Positions 1 to 8,032 of a DNA stretch of 64,000 nt are shown one piece after another (positions within the stretch are counted from its first letter, which is position 1; every line of letters begins with the position of its first letter). A program made the translations under genes and the position numbers. The notes beneath the pieces are model-generated. The model had not been told where the DNA came from and ran no database searches. It saw only the letters and a list, made by a program, of their open reading frames with translations. This DNA is from Nocardioides aromaticivorans (lineage in GTDB: Bacteria > Actinomycetota > Actinomycetes > Propionibacteriales > Nocardioidaceae): positions 1,178,001 through 1,242,000 of the forward strand of contig NZ_JACBZM010000001.1 in the NCBI RefSeq assembly GCF_013408525.1. Reading direction: 5' to 3'.

Positions 1-1071
1 GGGGAAGCCGTGCTCGATCGGCAGCGGCTCGCCGTTCATCGCGACGGCCAGCATCGCGTTGCGGCTGCGGTCGGTGAGCGCGGCGAGCGGGGTGCCGCAG
101 GTCCAGCCGTCCTCGGAGGTCTGGAGCACCGCGTCGGCGCCCTCCTGCGGACCGGCCTCGGCGAGCAGCCCGGCCAGCCGGACGCCGCTCCACCAGGCGT
201 TGCCGATCAGGTTGCCGCCGACCTCGTTGGACACGCAGTTGAGGGTGATCCAGTCCTGGGTGAGCTCGCGCTCGACCAGGTCCGCGTAGGTCAGCGTGAT
301 CTCCTTGTCGACCATGCCGTGGATGCGCAGGGACCAGTCGGCAGGCTCGATGGCGGGCTTGATGAAGGTCGTGTCGATCAGGTAGAAGTCCTCGCTCGGC
401 GTCTGCCAGGGCGGCACGTTCTCGATGTCGAACGCGACGCCGTCCGGGACGGCCGGCGCGGTGACACCCTCGATCCGCAGCAGGCGGCGGCTCTCCTCCG
501 CCCGTCGCCGCGCACTGCCCGCGACCCGGCCGACCAGGCCGGCGGCCGCGGCCAGCGCGGCCGCACCGCCGATCGCGACGAAGAAGTGGCGACGGGTGTG
601 GGCCGGCTCGGCCGCCGGGTCCTCCTCCTCGACGACCTCCCAGTTGCGCAGCCACTCGGCGAGCACCGCGAGCGCGACCACCCAGACGAGCAGGCCGACG
701 ACGACCGGCGCGAAGTCGATGGGCGAGGGCGTCGGCTTGGTGGCCACGGCGACGACGGCGATCCCGGCCAGCACGGCGTACCCGGCGACGGCCGCCCACC
801 AGCGCCGGCGGGCGAGGCGGCCGAGCAGCGCGAACGCCACGGCGAGGAAGAGCAGGATGCCGACGATCAGCACCTTCTTGTCGTCGCGGTCGAAGGTGTT
901 GATCGCCCACTTCACGACGGCGCCGGGCGTGAGGGCCGTGAATCCCTCGGCGACCGCGACGACCGGCGACTCCCGCACGTGCAGCAGTGCCGCGGCGGCA
1001 TAGCTCATCGCCAGACCGAGCGCGCCGGCCACCAGGCCGGACAGTGCCCACCAGGCACGGGAGGTCCTCAC
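1..1071 (-). CDS. Molybdopterin-dependent oxidoreductase, sulfite oxidase type, membrane-anchored (3' end outside window)
   Basis: The frame is open from a GTG at 1071 down to the window edge, giving 357 residues without a stop. The N-terminal part has about four hydrophobic segments (near residues 7-29, 68-84, 91-110 and 118-138), then a TRRHFF stretch followed by an Ala-rich hydrophobic run around residue 160 that looks like an internal Tat-type signal. After it comes the Mo-cofactor domain: [16 protein letters not shown], then [10 protein letters not shown], in which Cys279 is the expected molybdenum ligand. Members of this family are about 500 residues long, so roughly a third is missing. 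It probably catalyses a redox reaction outside the membrane; the substrate cannot be told from sequence. It is divergent from ispF with only 31 bp between the starts. Confidence 0.85.
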   Translation of the reverse strand, partial: MRTSRAWWALSGLVAGALGLAMSYAAAALLHVRESPVVAVAEGFTALTPGAVVKWAINTFDRDDKKVLIVGILLFLAVAFALLGRLARRRWWAAVAGYAVLAGIAVVAVATKPTPSPIDFAPVVVGLLVWVVALAVLAEWLRNWEVVEEEDPAAEPAHTRRHFFVAIGGAAALAAAAGLVGRVAGSARRRAEESRRLLRIEGVTAPAVPDGVAFDIENVPPWQTPSEDFYLIDTTFIKPAIEPADWSLRIHGMVDKEITLTYADLVERELTQDWITLNCVSNEVGGNLIGNAWWSGVRLAGLLAEAGPQEGADAVLQTSEDGWTCGTPLAALTDRSRNAMLAVAMNGEPLPIEHGFP

Positions 1072-1102
1072 ACCCCGATTCTTCCTCAGGCATGATCGGC
1101 GC

Positions 1103-1594
1103 GTGAACACCACCGGGCTGCGCGTCGGGATCGGCTCCGACGTCCACCGTCTCGTCCCGCGCGCCGCGGGTGCCCCTCCCCTCGCCCTCGGCGGCCTCCA
1201 GTGGCCCGACGAGGACGTCGTCCTGGAGGGCCACTCGGACGCCGACGTCGCCGCGCACGCCGCCTGCGACGCCCTGCTGTCGGCCTCCGGGCTGGGCGAC
1301 CTCGGCAGCAACTTCGGTACGGCGGAGCCGGAGTGGTCCGGCGCCAGCGGCGCGGCCCTGCTCGGGGAGACCCGCCGGCGGGTCGAGGCGGCCGGGTTCC
1401 GGATCGTCAACGTCGCCGTCCAGGTCATCGGCAACCGGCCGAAGGTCGGTCCCCGCCGGGCCGAGGCCGAGGCGGCCCTGTCGGGCGTCCTGGGCGCGCC
1501 GGTGTCGCTGTCGGCGACCACGACCGACGGGCTCGGCCTCACCGGGCGCGGCGAAGGCGTCGCCGCGATCGCGACGGCGCTGCTGTCGTCGTAG
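1103..1594 (+). CDS. ispF: 2-C-methyl-D-erythritol 2,4-cyclodiphosphate synthase
   Basis: This 163-residue protein has the length of IspF and its signature: GIGSDVHR near the N terminus, which supplies the Asp and His metal ligands, then GHSDADV and [17 protein letters not shown], and [14 protein letters not shown] near the C terminus. It makes the cyclodiphosphate in the MEP route to isoprenoid precursors. The GTG start is preceded by CATGAT six bases upstream, a -10-like sequence that fits a leaderless transcript. In many actinobacteria ispF directly follows ispD; here ispD lies 1.5 kb downstream, separated by a hydrolase and an opposite-strand NirD-like gene. Confidence 0.95.
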   Translation: MNTTGLRVGIGSDVHRLVPRAAGAPPLALGGLQWPDEDVVLEGHSDADVAAHAACDALLSASGLGDLGSNFGTAEPEWSGASGAALLGETRRRVEAAGFRIVNVAVQVIGNRPKVGPRRAEAEAALSGVLGAPVSLSATTTDGLGLTGRGEGVAAIATALLSS

Positions 1595-1612
1595 GGGCGT
1601 CGGCGTCCTGAC

Positions 1613-1631
1613 CTGCGACACGCTGTCGCAG
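1613..1631. repeat. 8-bp inverted repeat between ispF and hydrolase
   Basis: CTGCGACA and TGTCGCAG are separated by three bases. It lies 18 nt after the ispF stop and 55 nt before the hydrolase start, so it could be a weak terminator or an operator. No T-run follows it. Confidence 0.4.
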
Positions 1632-1685
1632 CCGGCGGCCGGCGTGGCAATCTGGTCCTCCGACACCGACGTCGAGGGGGACCGC

Positions 1686-2639
1686 ATGAGCGACCGCAAC
1701 GTGATCACCGAGGACGGACTCCGCATCCACGTGACCGTGCGCGGGCGTGATGACGCCCCGCTGACCGTGCTGCTGTCGCACTGCTGGACCGCCGAGGAGT
1801 CGGACTGGCACTACCAGGTCACCGACCTGCTCGCCCGCTACGGCCACGACATCCGGCTGATCACGTGGGACCACCGCGGGCACGGCCGCTCCGACCGCGC
1901 GCCCGAGGCGCAGTTGACGATCCCGCACCTCGCGCGCGACCTCGGCCTCGTCGTCGACACCTACGCACCCGAGGGCCCGCTGGTCGTCGCCGGCCACTCG
2001 GTCGGCGGCATGACCATCACGGCCATCCCCGAGGAGCGGCCGGACCTGATGCCGCGCATCGTGGGCGTGCTCTTCGTCAGCACCACCAGCGGCGAGCTCT
2101 CGAAGGTCACCCTCGGCCTGCCGGCCGCGGCCGGCGCCCTGCTGCGCGACCGGCTCCCGTTCGTGCTCGCCAACCGGGCGCGGATGCTCAGCCTCAGCCG
2201 GCGCGAGAAGTACCCCGTCATCGAGCGCCAGGTCACCAAGCGGTTCCTGTTCGGGCGCCCGGCGCGCCCGCGCGACGTCGGCCACGTCGTCGACCAGCTC
2301 GTGCACACCCCGCCCGAGACGATGGCGGGCTTCTTCAGGGACATGATGGAGCACGACCGGATCGGCAACCTCGCGGCCTTCGACGACGTCCCGGCCACCG
2401 TGCTGGTGGGCAGCCGCGACCTGCTCACCCCGCCCGAGCACGCCGGCAAGATCGCCCAGGGCATCCGCGGGGCCCGGCTCCTCGTCGCCCCCGACGCGGG
2501 CCACTACCTGCCGTTCGAGCGGCGTGAGCTGGTCTCCGACGAGCTCTGCGTGCTCGTCGACCGGGCGCTGGCCCGTGCCGCCGCTCAGCCGTCCAGCGAG
2601 CGCAAGGCGCCGCGCGGCAAGCACCACGCCCGCGCCTGA
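1686..2639 (+). CDS. Alpha/beta hydrolase
   Basis: A 317-residue alpha/beta-hydrolase. The nucleophile elbow is GHSVGG, the oxyanion-side motif is HCWTAEESDWHY near residue 40, a DHRGHGRSDR turn follows strand 4, the acid is in GSRDLLTP and the catalytic His is in DAGHYLPFE. The ATG was chosen because GAGGGGGA lies 6-10 nt upstream and the fold begins just after it; the frame stays open far upstream but there it overlaps ispF. The basic tail (ERKAPRGKHHARA) is unusual and probably disordered. Substrate is unknown; epoxide hydrolases, esterases and haloperoxidase-like enzymes share this pattern. Confidence 0.88.
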   Translation: MSDRNVITEDGLRIHVTVRGRDDAPLTVLLSHCWTAEESDWHYQVTDLLARYGHDIRLITWDHRGHGRSDRAPEAQLTIPHLARDLGLVVDTYAPEGPLVVAGHSVGGMTITAIPEERPDLMPRIVGVLFVSTTSGELSKVTLGLPAAAGALLRDRLPFVLANRARMLSLSRREKYPVIERQVTKRFLFGRPARPRDVGHVVDQLVHTPPETMAGFFRDMMEHDRIGNLAAFDDVPATVLVGSRDLLTPPEHAGKIAQGIRGARLLVAPDAGHYLPFERRELVSDELCVLVDRALARAAAQPSSERKAPRGKHHARA

Positions 2640-2662
2640 TCCGGCCTGAACCGGTCCGGGTC

Positions 2663-3037
2663 TCAGGCCGCGGGGACCTTCCGGCTGCCGATGAGTACGA
2701 CGCCCTCGACCACCTTGACGTCATACGCCGGGACGGTCACGTGGTGGTCGTCGAGGCAGCGCCCGTTGCGCAGGTCGAAGGCGTGGCGGTGGGCCACGGA
2801 CGCGACGAACGGGGTCTCCCCCCGCCGGCCGACGATGCCGCGTGAGATCCCGCCGGCGGTGTGCCGCGCGAACGGATCGTGGTTGCCGAGCGCGTAGACC
2901 GCGTCGTCACCGGTACGGAAGATCGCAATGGCCTGTCCGTGCACCAGCGCGGTCACACCGCGATCGACCTCCAGCTCGGCCATCCGGCAGACCGGCTGCC
3001 ACTCCTCCGCGGCGCGGTGGCCCGGGCGTCCCGTCAT
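2663..3037 (-). CDS. NirD-like Rieske-fold protein without cluster ligands
   Basis: A 124-residue protein matching the small subunit of assimilatory NAD(P)H-nitrite reductase: WQPVCRMAELEVDRGVTALV, YALGNHDPF, SRGIVG, then FDLRNGRCLDDHHVTVPAY. The Cys-x-His and Cys-x2-His pairs that bind a 2Fe-2S cluster in true Rieske proteins are absent at the expected loops (NHDPF and VAHRHAF); NirD homologues commonly lack them. No nirB is adjacent, so its partner must be encoded elsewhere or it has another role. A TACGTT hexamer sits six bases before the ATG, which supports this start and a leaderless mRNA. Confidence 0.8.
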   Translation of the reverse strand: MTGRPGHRAAEEWQPVCRMAELEVDRGVTALVHGQAIAIFRTGDDAVYALGNHDPFARHTAGGISRGIVGRRGETPFVASVAHRHAFDLRNGRCLDDHHVTVPAYDVKVVEGVVLIGSRKVPAA

Positions 3038-3043
3038 GCAGCG

Positions 3044-3049
3044 AACGTA
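3044..3049 (-). promoter_or_regulatory. -10 hexamer TACGTT of the nirD-like gene
   Basis: TACGTT read on the minus strand, six bases before the ATG at 3037; probably a leaderless transcript. Confidence 0.55.
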
Positions 3050-3138
3050 GGCGGCGACTGTTCTCAGCGACGTTTCGCCGTGTAACGGGCGTGAAAACAG
3101 GTGCTCTCGGCCGCGGCCGGCCGTCGACCGGTCCTCGC

Positions 3139-3144
3139 TAGGCT
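3139..3144 (+). promoter_or_regulatory. -10 hexamer TAGGCT of ispD
   Basis: TAGGCT lies six bases before the GTG of ispD with no Shine-Dalgarno sequence between them. This fits transcription starting at the start codon. Confidence 0.6.
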
Positions 3145-3150
3145 TCGCCC

Positions 3151-3852
3151 GTGCCGACTCCCACCGCCGCCGTCGTCGTGCTCGCCGCGGGCAGCGGCTC
3201 CCGGGTCGGCGCCGAAGTCAACAAGATCCTGCTGCCCCTGCGGGGGGAGCCGCTCATCGCCCGGTCCGTCCGCACCGCCCTGGAGGTGCCCGGCGTCGAC
3301 CCCGTCGTCGTCGTGTGCCGGCCCGGCGAGCGGGCGCTGGTGGCGGCGGCCGTGCAACCGGTCGTCGAGGAGCGCGAGGTCCTGCTGATCGACGGCGGCG
3401 CCACCCGCCAGGCCTCCGAGCAGGCTGCGCTCGACCTGCTCGCGCCCCGGGTCGCCGCGGGCGCGGTCGACGTGGTCGCGATCCACGACGGCGCCCGCCC
3501 GCTGGCCGGGGTCGAGCTGTTCGAGGAGGCGATCGCCGTCGCGCGCGAGCACGGCGGCGCCGTACCCGCGTTCGACCTGCCGGGCCTGCTCCCCCGCTCC
3601 CCGGGACCGGCGGGCGGCACCGGGGCACGGCTCGCCGGCGTGCAGACCCCGCAGGCGTTCCGCGCGGCCCCGCTGCTGGCGGCCTACGCCGCGGCCAGCG
3701 CTACCGGCTTCGAGGGCACCGACACCGCCGCTGCCTTCGCCGAGTTCGCACCCGGCGCGGACCTGGCGATCCGGGCCGTGCCGTCCAGTGCCCGCAACCT
3801 CAAGGTCACCTTCGCCGAGGACCTCCCGGTCGCCGAGCGCCTGCTGGGGTAG
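3151..3852 (+). CDS. ispD: 2-C-methyl-D-erythritol 4-phosphate cytidylyltransferase
   Basis: A 233-residue cytidylyltransferase with all expected IspD features: VVVLAAGSGSRVG nucleotide loop with a downstream NKILLPL lysine, DGGATRQAS, HDGARPL, VQTPQAF, the acidic TDTAAAF and a C-terminal NLKVTFAEDL. It transfers CMP from CTP to methylerythritol phosphate in the MEP pathway. The GTG start follows a TAGGCT hexamer. It is the functional copy; the next gene on the opposite strand is a degenerate relative. The stop codon is part of a long inverted repeat shared with the convergent neighbour. Confidence 0.95.
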   Translation: MPTPTAAVVVLAAGSGSRVGAEVNKILLPLRGEPLIARSVRTALEVPGVDPVVVVCRPGERALVAAAVQPVVEEREVLLIDGGATRQASEQAALDLLAPRVAAGAVDVVAIHDGARPLAGVELFEEAIAVAREHGGAVPAFDLPGLLPRSPGPAGGTGARLAGVQTPQAFRAAPLLAAYAAASATGFEGTDTAAAFAEFAPGADLAIRAVPSSARNLKVTFAEDLPVAERLLG

Positions 3853-3910
3853 TCCCGGGCCAAAAGCACCGGATCTCGCCGAATTCTGGTGCTTTTGACC
3901 CGGGACTACC
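3848..3910. terminator. 23-bp inverted repeat at the ispD / IspD-like convergent junction
   Basis: Arms 3848-3870 and 3888-3910 are complementary at 22 of 23 positions around a 17-nt loop. Each arm carries CCCGGG and a run CAAAAG/CTTTTG. The left arm includes the ispD stop codon; the right ends 2 nt before the stop of the opposite gene. It is well placed as a two-way terminator. Confidence 0.7.
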
Positions 3911-3912
3911 GC

Positions 3913-4521
3913 TCAGCGAGGGTCGGTCAGGGCCTGCAGAAGCGCGATGTCGTCGTCCGAGCCGACGCGGCGGGCCTCGGGCGGGGCCTCGACGAGCAGG
4001 ACCCGCTCGTCGCCGTACCGCTCCCGCAGCAGGCCCACCAACGCGACGAAGTCGGTCGACGGCAGGTCCTCCCCGTCGCCGAGGAGGTCGACGACGACCG
4101 CCGGCGGCAGCACGACGGGCGAGCAGACCATGACCAGTCCGTCGCGGTCGACGGTCGCGCCGAGGACGTCGCCACCTGCCACGGGCGCGACCTCCTTCAC
4201 GGTGTCGGTGACCGGCCGTACGCCGACGACGACCCGGTCCTCGACGGCGGCCCGGTCCGCACAGGAGGCGAGGAAGGCCGGTGGCGTCATCGGGCACAGC
4301 GGGTCGTGCAGCACGAGGGCGTCGCCGCGCTCGGCGAGCACCGACCAGGCCACGGTCAGGTCGACGAGGTCGATCCCGGCCTCGCCGGCCGCCCAGGCGG
4401 CGGTGGCGACCAGGGACTCGCCGTGGATCAGGTGGAACGGAAGGGCGCCACGGCCCTCATCGACGACCACCCCGGCGGCGGGGACGGAAATGTCGAAGGC
4501 GTCATACGGTTCGGGGCTCAT
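3913..4521 (-). CDS. Degenerate IspD-like protein
   Basis: A 202-residue protein that follows the IspD fold pattern but has lost its active site. Where IspD has a Gly-rich AAGxGxRxG loop this protein has VVVDEGRGALPF (residues 18-29) with no catalytic Lys, and HDAARP is replaced by HDPLCPMTP (72-80). The C terminus (VLLVEAPPEARRVGSDDDIALLQAL) resembles the IspD end. It is probably a pseudoenzyme or has a new ligand; its place beside carD is where ispD sits in mycobacteria. The ATG at 4521 lies in the loop of an 18-bp hairpin. No strong ribosome-binding site is visible. Confidence 0.65.
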   Translation of the reverse strand: MSPEPYDAFDISVPAAGVVVDEGRGALPFHLIHGESLVATAAWAAGEAGIDLVDLTVAWSVLAERGDALVLHDPLCPMTPPAFLASCADRAAVEDRVVVGVRPVTDTVKEVAPVAGGDVLGATVDRDGLVMVCSPVVLPPAVVVDLLGDGEDLPSTDFVALVGLLRERYGDERVLLVEAPPEARRVGSDDDIALLQALTDPR

Positions 4522-4548
4522 CAGAGTCCCACCGTATGACGCCTTCGA
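4493..4548 (-). promoter_or_regulatory. 18-bp perfect hairpin enclosing the start codon of the IspD-like gene
   Basis: Arms 4493-4510 and 4531-4548 are perfectly complementary, with the 20-nt loop 4511-4530 holding the ATG (4519-4521). The downstream arm encodes residues 5-9 (PYDAF), so coding sequence is part of the structure. It could control translation initiation if transcribed, or act as a DNA operator. Confidence 0.6.
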
Positions 4549-4586
4549 TGGTTGGCGAGGAGGTGCCTCAGGTCGCTCGACCCGAA

Positions 4587-5072
4587 CTAGCTGGCGAGCA
4601 CCTCGTCGAGGATGGTCTCGGCCTTGTCCTCGTTGGTGTTCTCGCACAGGGCGAGCTCGGAGACGAGGATCTGGCGCGCCTTGGCCAGCATCCGCTTCTC
4701 ACCCGCGGACAGGCCGCGGTCGCGCTCGCGGCGCCACAGGTCGCGCACGACCTCGGCCACCTTCATGACGTCGCCACTGTGGAGCTTCTCGAGGTTCGCC
4801 TTGTAGCGCCTCGACCAGTTGGTCGGCTCCTCGACGTGCTCCGCGCGGAGCACCCCGAAGACCCGGTCCAGCCCGTCCTTGTCCACGACATCCCGAACAC
4901 CCACGAGATCGAGGTTGTCGGCCGGCACACGGACCACGAGGTCCTGCTGGGCGACAATCCGAAGCACGAGGTACTGCCGTTCCTGGCCCTTGATCGTCCG
5001 CATCTCGATGTTCTCGATGACAGCGGCCCCGTGATTGGGGTAGACGACCGTTTCGCCGACGGTGAAAGTCAT
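4587..5072 (-). CDS. carD: CarD-type RNA polymerase-binding transcription regulator
   Basis: A 161-residue protein, the usual CarD length. It starts [23 protein letters not shown], the N-terminal RNA-polymerase beta-subunit interaction domain, followed by the helical DNA-binding half ([19 protein letters not shown], then [18 protein letters not shown]). CarD stabilises the open promoter complex at housekeeping promoters. The ATG was chosen because the domain begins there, with GGAAGGGG about 15 nt upstream; the frame is open further upstream but only with low-complexity residues. A TAGGAT -10 sits at 5101-5106, giving a short 5' leader. Confidence 0.95.
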   Translation of the reverse strand: MTFTVGETVVYPNHGAAVIENIEMRTIKGQERQYLVLRIVAQQDLVVRVPADNLDLVGVRDVVDKDGLDRVFGVLRAEHVEEPTNWSRRYKANLEKLHSGDVMKVAEVVRDLWRRERDRGLSAGEKRMLAKARQILVSELALCENTNEDKAETILDEVLAS

Positions 5073-5100
5073 ATGAGCAAAACCCCTTCCTAGGGCACCT

Positions 5101-5106
5101 ATCCTA
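5101..5106 (-). promoter_or_regulatory. -10 hexamer TAGGAT of carD
   Basis: TAGGAT on the minus strand, about 28 nt before the carD ATG; it implies a short untranslated leader with the GGAAGGGG ribosome-binding site. Confidence 0.5.
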
Positions 5107-5347
5107 CCACGCCCCAACGGCTCACCAGAAAGCGTTTGCGCAGGTCAGCACGGCAATCGGGGCGGCAACGGTGGCTTGACAACCCGGGTGAGGTGTGCGT
5201 CCCGGGCACCGTCGGCCTGTGGGACAGATCACCCGACAGGGGTACGACGGCCGCCCCCGGGCCGGCGATCCGGCGGGCGTGTGGGATTGGCGGCCCGATC
5301 GGCGGGCCCGCGCCCATGCGGGCGGCCGGTGGTCAATACTGCTCGCC

Positions 5348-6421
5348 ATGGCAAGGATGCAGCGCTGGAAGCGCAGTCGCTCTGCCGGGGAGGGAACAGG
5401 CCCGGACGCGGAGGTCGACGAGCACACCGACGAGGAGCTCGACGTCGACCCCGCCGACGAGGCCGGTGAGGTCGATGAGGCCGGTGAGGCCGGTGAGGTC
5501 GACGAGGTCGGTGAGGTCGAGCTCGTCGAGGAGCCCGACCCGGCCGAGCCGGACGTCGACCTCGACCCCGCCGCCGAGAGCGACGAGGACCTCGAGGACC
5601 TGGACGATGATGTCGAGGAGCTGGACGAGGAGCTGGACGAGGATCTCGACGACGAGCTCGACGAGCTGCCCGAGGACGGCCGACCGCTCCTGCCGAGCGC
5701 GACGGACAGCCGGTTCGGCGGCGGGCTGCTCGCCGTCCAGCTGCTCCAGGCGGCGCACGCCAAGCAGGCCATCACCACCGCGCTCGCGATGGGCCTCGCC
5801 GCCGCCGTCTCCGGTCGTCCGGCACGCGAGACCGCCGTCGTGCTGCTCACCGTGCTGGTGGGCCAGACCATCCTCGGCTGGCACAACGACATCGTCGACC
5901 GGCAGCGCGACCAGGCCCACGGCCTGACCGGCAAGCCCGTCGCGATGGGGCGGATCTCCACCGAGACGCTCTGGTACGCCCTCTTCGTCGCCGCACTGCT
6001 GCTCGTCCCGCTCGCGATCACGACCGGCATCAAGGCCGGCTGCCTCTACCTCGCCTCGGTCGCCGTCGGCCTGCTCGGCAACGTCGTGCTGCGCACGGGC
6101 TTCTTCTCGTGGTGGTCGTGGGCGGCGTCGTACGCACTGCTTCCGGCCTACCTGTCGTTCGGCGGCTGGGGCGGCCAGGCGGAGGGCAACCCGCCCGAGC
6201 CGGTCATCCTCGTCCTCGCCGCCCTGCTCGGCATCGGCGTCCACTTCATGCGCGCGGTGTGGGGCCTGGTGGCCGACCACGAGGACGGCTGGACCTACCT
6301 GCCGCTCAAGCTGGGACTGAAGCTGGGCGCGACCCGGCTGCTGGCGCTGTCGACGGTCTACACCGCGATCGTCGCGATCCTGATCGCGGTGATGGGCGCC
6401 AAGGTCGGCCTGAGCAAGTAG
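5348..6421 (+). CDS. UbiA-family prenyltransferase-like membrane protein with acidic N-terminal tail
   Basis: A 357-residue protein in two parts. Residues about 20-115 are an almost pure Asp/Glu region containing GEVDEAGE-like repeats and runs such as DEELDEDLDDELDEL, very likely disordered. Residues about 125-357 form eight or so membrane helices with the UbiA motifs: NDIVDRQRD (the first Asp-rich loop, with GLTGKP after it) and ADHEDGWTYLP (the second). UbiA enzymes transfer a polyprenyl group to an aromatic or lipid acceptor; the acceptor here is unknown. AATACT lies seven bases before the ATG. The next genes are a lipoprotein and gpmA. Confidence 0.8.
   Translation: MARMQRWKRSRSAGEGTGPDAEVDEHTDEELDVDPADEAGEVDEAGEAGEVDEVGEVELVEEPDPAEPDVDLDPAAESDEDLEDLDDDVEELDEELDEDLDDELDELPEDGRPLLPSATDSRFGGGLLAVQLLQAAHAKQAITTALAMGLAAAVSGRPARETAVVLLTVLVGQTILGWHNDIVDRQRDQAHGLTGKPVAMGRISTETLWYALFVAALLLVPLAITTGIKAGCLYLASVAVGLLGNVVLRTGFFSWWSWAASYALLPAYLSFGGWGGQAEGNPPEPVILVLAALLGIGVHFMRAVWGLVADHEDGWTYLPLKLGLKLGATRLLALSTVYTAIVAILIAVMGAKVGLSK
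5458..5520 (+). repeat. Short GAG-GTC-GA(C/T) tandem repeats in the acidic tail
   Basis: Imperfect repeats of GAGGCCGGT and GAGGTCGA(C/T) encode the GEVDEAGE-type residues. The repeat is in frame, so copy number can change without breaking the gene. Confidence 0.6.
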
Positions 6422-6513
6422 CGGCCATCCCGGACCGCTAGAGTGTGGCCGCTCACCCGGTTCCACCGGCCGCCCGGCGGCCGACCACGACAGACCAGCG
6501 GAGGCCTGCCGAC

Positions 6514-7149
6514 ATGCCCCACCTGCGCCCGACCGCGATCGCCGGACTCCTGCTGGCCCTCGTGCCTGCTGCCGCGACGCTCTCGTCCTGCGGCTTCGAC
6601 TACCCCACCGACCGGGTGAACACGATCGCCGCGGGCGCGAACAACCGCGACCACTCCGTCGACGCGCTCGGCATCCGGGTGCTCGCCACCGCGAAGGGTG
6701 AGGGCCGCCTGATCGGCGCCCTGTCCAACAACTACGACGACGACGCGTCGCTCGAGTCCGTCTCGTCCCCCGACGGCACCGCCCGGGCCGCCGACTTCAA
6801 GGCCATCGAGGTCGCGGGCCGCGGCACGGTCAACCTCGCCAACGTCGACCCGATCGACCTCACCGGCGACTTCACCGCCGGTGACGTGATCTCCCTCGAC
6901 CTGACGTTCAGCACCGGCGAGACGGCCAGCCTCGACGTACCGGTCGTCAAGAACTGCTTCCAGTACACCCAGGTGCCGACGCCCGAAGCCGCCCAGTCCG
7001 AGGCCGCCGAGTCGGAGGACACCGAGGGCGAGGCCGCCGAGGCCGGCGCCGAGGAAGAGGCCCACGCGGGCGAGAGCCACGAGGAGGAGGGCGGCGACGC
7101 CACCTTCAACTGCGCCGACGTCGCGCCGGCCCCCGAGGGTGCGCACTGA
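6514..7149 (+). CDS. Secreted lipoprotein with acidic/His C-terminal tail
   Basis: A 211-residue protein. The signal peptide ([21 protein letters not shown]) ends in the lipobox LSSC, giving a lipid-anchored extracytoplasmic protein. The body has a beta-rich pattern ([66 protein letters not shown]) resembling copper-chaperone PCuAC/DUF461-type domains, without the Met/His copper motif. The tail is Glu/Ala-rich with His ([15 protein letters not shown]) between two late Cys residues, so metal binding is possible. ATG with GCGGAGG upstream is the start; the stop overlaps gpmA as TGATG. Confidence 0.75.
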   Translation: MPHLRPTAIAGLLLALVPAAATLSSCGFDYPTDRVNTIAAGANNRDHSVDALGIRVLATAKGEGRLIGALSNNYDDDASLESVSSPDGTARAADFKAIEVAGRGTVNLANVDPIDLTGDFTAGDVISLDLTFSTGETASLDVPVVKNCFQYTQVPTPEAAQSEAAESEDTEGEAAEAGAEEEAHAGESHEEEGGDATFNCADVAPAPEGAH

Positions 7150-7895
7150 TGACCTTCACCCTCGTGCTGCTCCGCCACGGCGAGAGCGAGTGGAACGCCA
7201 AGAACCTCTTCACCGGCTGGGTCGACGTCGCGCTGACCGAGAAGGGTCGCGGCGAGGCCGTCCGCGGCGGCGAGCTCCTCAAGGAGGCCGGCCTCCTGCC
7301 GGACGTCGTCCACACCTCGCTGCAGCGCCGCGCGATCAACACCGCCGCCCTCGCGCTCGACGCCGCCGACCGCCACTGGATCCCGGTGCGGCGCTCCTGG
7401 CGCCTCAACGAGCGCCACTACGGCGCCCTGCAGGGCAAGGACAAGGCGCAGGTGCGCGAGGAGTACGGCGAGGAGCAGTTCATGCTCTGGCGCCGCTCCT
7501 TCGACGTCCCGCCGCCGGACCTGGCCGATGACGACCAGTACTCCCAGGTGGGCGACCCCCGCTACGCCGACCTCGGTGACGAGATGCCCCGCGCCGAGGC
7601 GCTCAAGCAGGTCATCGACCGCCTGCTCCCCTACTGGGACGCCGGTATCGTGCCCGACCTGCGCGCCGGCCACACGGTGCTCGTCGCCGCCCACGGCAAC
7701 AGCCTGCGGGCGATCGTGAAGCACCTCGACCAGATCAGCGACGCCGACATCGCCGGCCTCAACATCCCCACCGGGATGCCGCTGGTCTACGAGCTCGACG
7801 AGGACACCCTGGCGCCCACCGTCCCCGGTGGCCGCTATCTCGACCCGGAGGCTGCCGCCGCGGCTGCTGCTGCCGTGGCCAATCAGGGTCGCTGA
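7149..7895 (+). CDS. gpmA: 2,3-bisphosphoglycerate-dependent phosphoglycerate mutase
   Basis: A 248-residue glycolytic mutase converting 3- to 2-phosphoglycerate. [18 protein letters not shown] carries the phospho-histidine, followed by [10 protein letters not shown], the catalytic block [19 protein letters not shown] and the second His in [10 protein letters not shown]. The C terminus ends in a run of alanines. It begins within the stop codon of the lipoprotein gene. In mycobacteria gpm1 lies directly before senX3; here a TetR/MFS pair separates them. Confidence 0.96.
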   Translation: MTFTLVLLRHGESEWNAKNLFTGWVDVALTEKGRGEAVRGGELLKEAGLLPDVVHTSLQRRAINTAALALDAADRHWIPVRRSWRLNERHYGALQGKDKAQVREEYGEEQFMLWRRSFDVPPPDLADDDQYSQVGDPRYADLGDEMPRAEALKQVIDRLLPYWDAGIVPDLRAGHTVLVAAHGNSLRAIVKHLDQISDADIAGLNIPTGMPLVYELDEDTLAPTVPGGRYLDPEAAAAAAAAVANQGR

Positions 7896-7912
7896 CCCGT
7901 CTGACGCTTCGT

Positions 7913-8026
7913 GCCAGTTTCACCGGCCGACCGGTGAAACTGGCGCGCTTGGACGACGAAACTCACGCTTGGACGATGAAACTTCGTCGTCCAACCATGA
8001 GTTTCACCGGCCGGCCGGTGAAACTC
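7913..8026. repeat. Palindrome array at the gpmA / tetR convergent junction
   Basis: Four copies of GTTTCACCGG in alternating orientation form two hairpins: 7913-7926 with 7931-7944 (14 bp) and a perfect 28-nt palindrome at 7999-8026. Between them TTGGACGACGA (7949-7959) pairs with its complement at 7984-7994. The array ends 7 nt before the stop of the opposite gene and probably ends transcription from both sides. Confidence 0.7.
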
Positions 8027-8032
8027 CCACCG

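Noticed and set aside
10..1095. Plus-strand frame of 361 residues at the left edge
   Set aside because: Antisense to the Mo-cofactor protein, whose Cys279 motif and membrane helices are convincing; the plus frame has no recognisable features.
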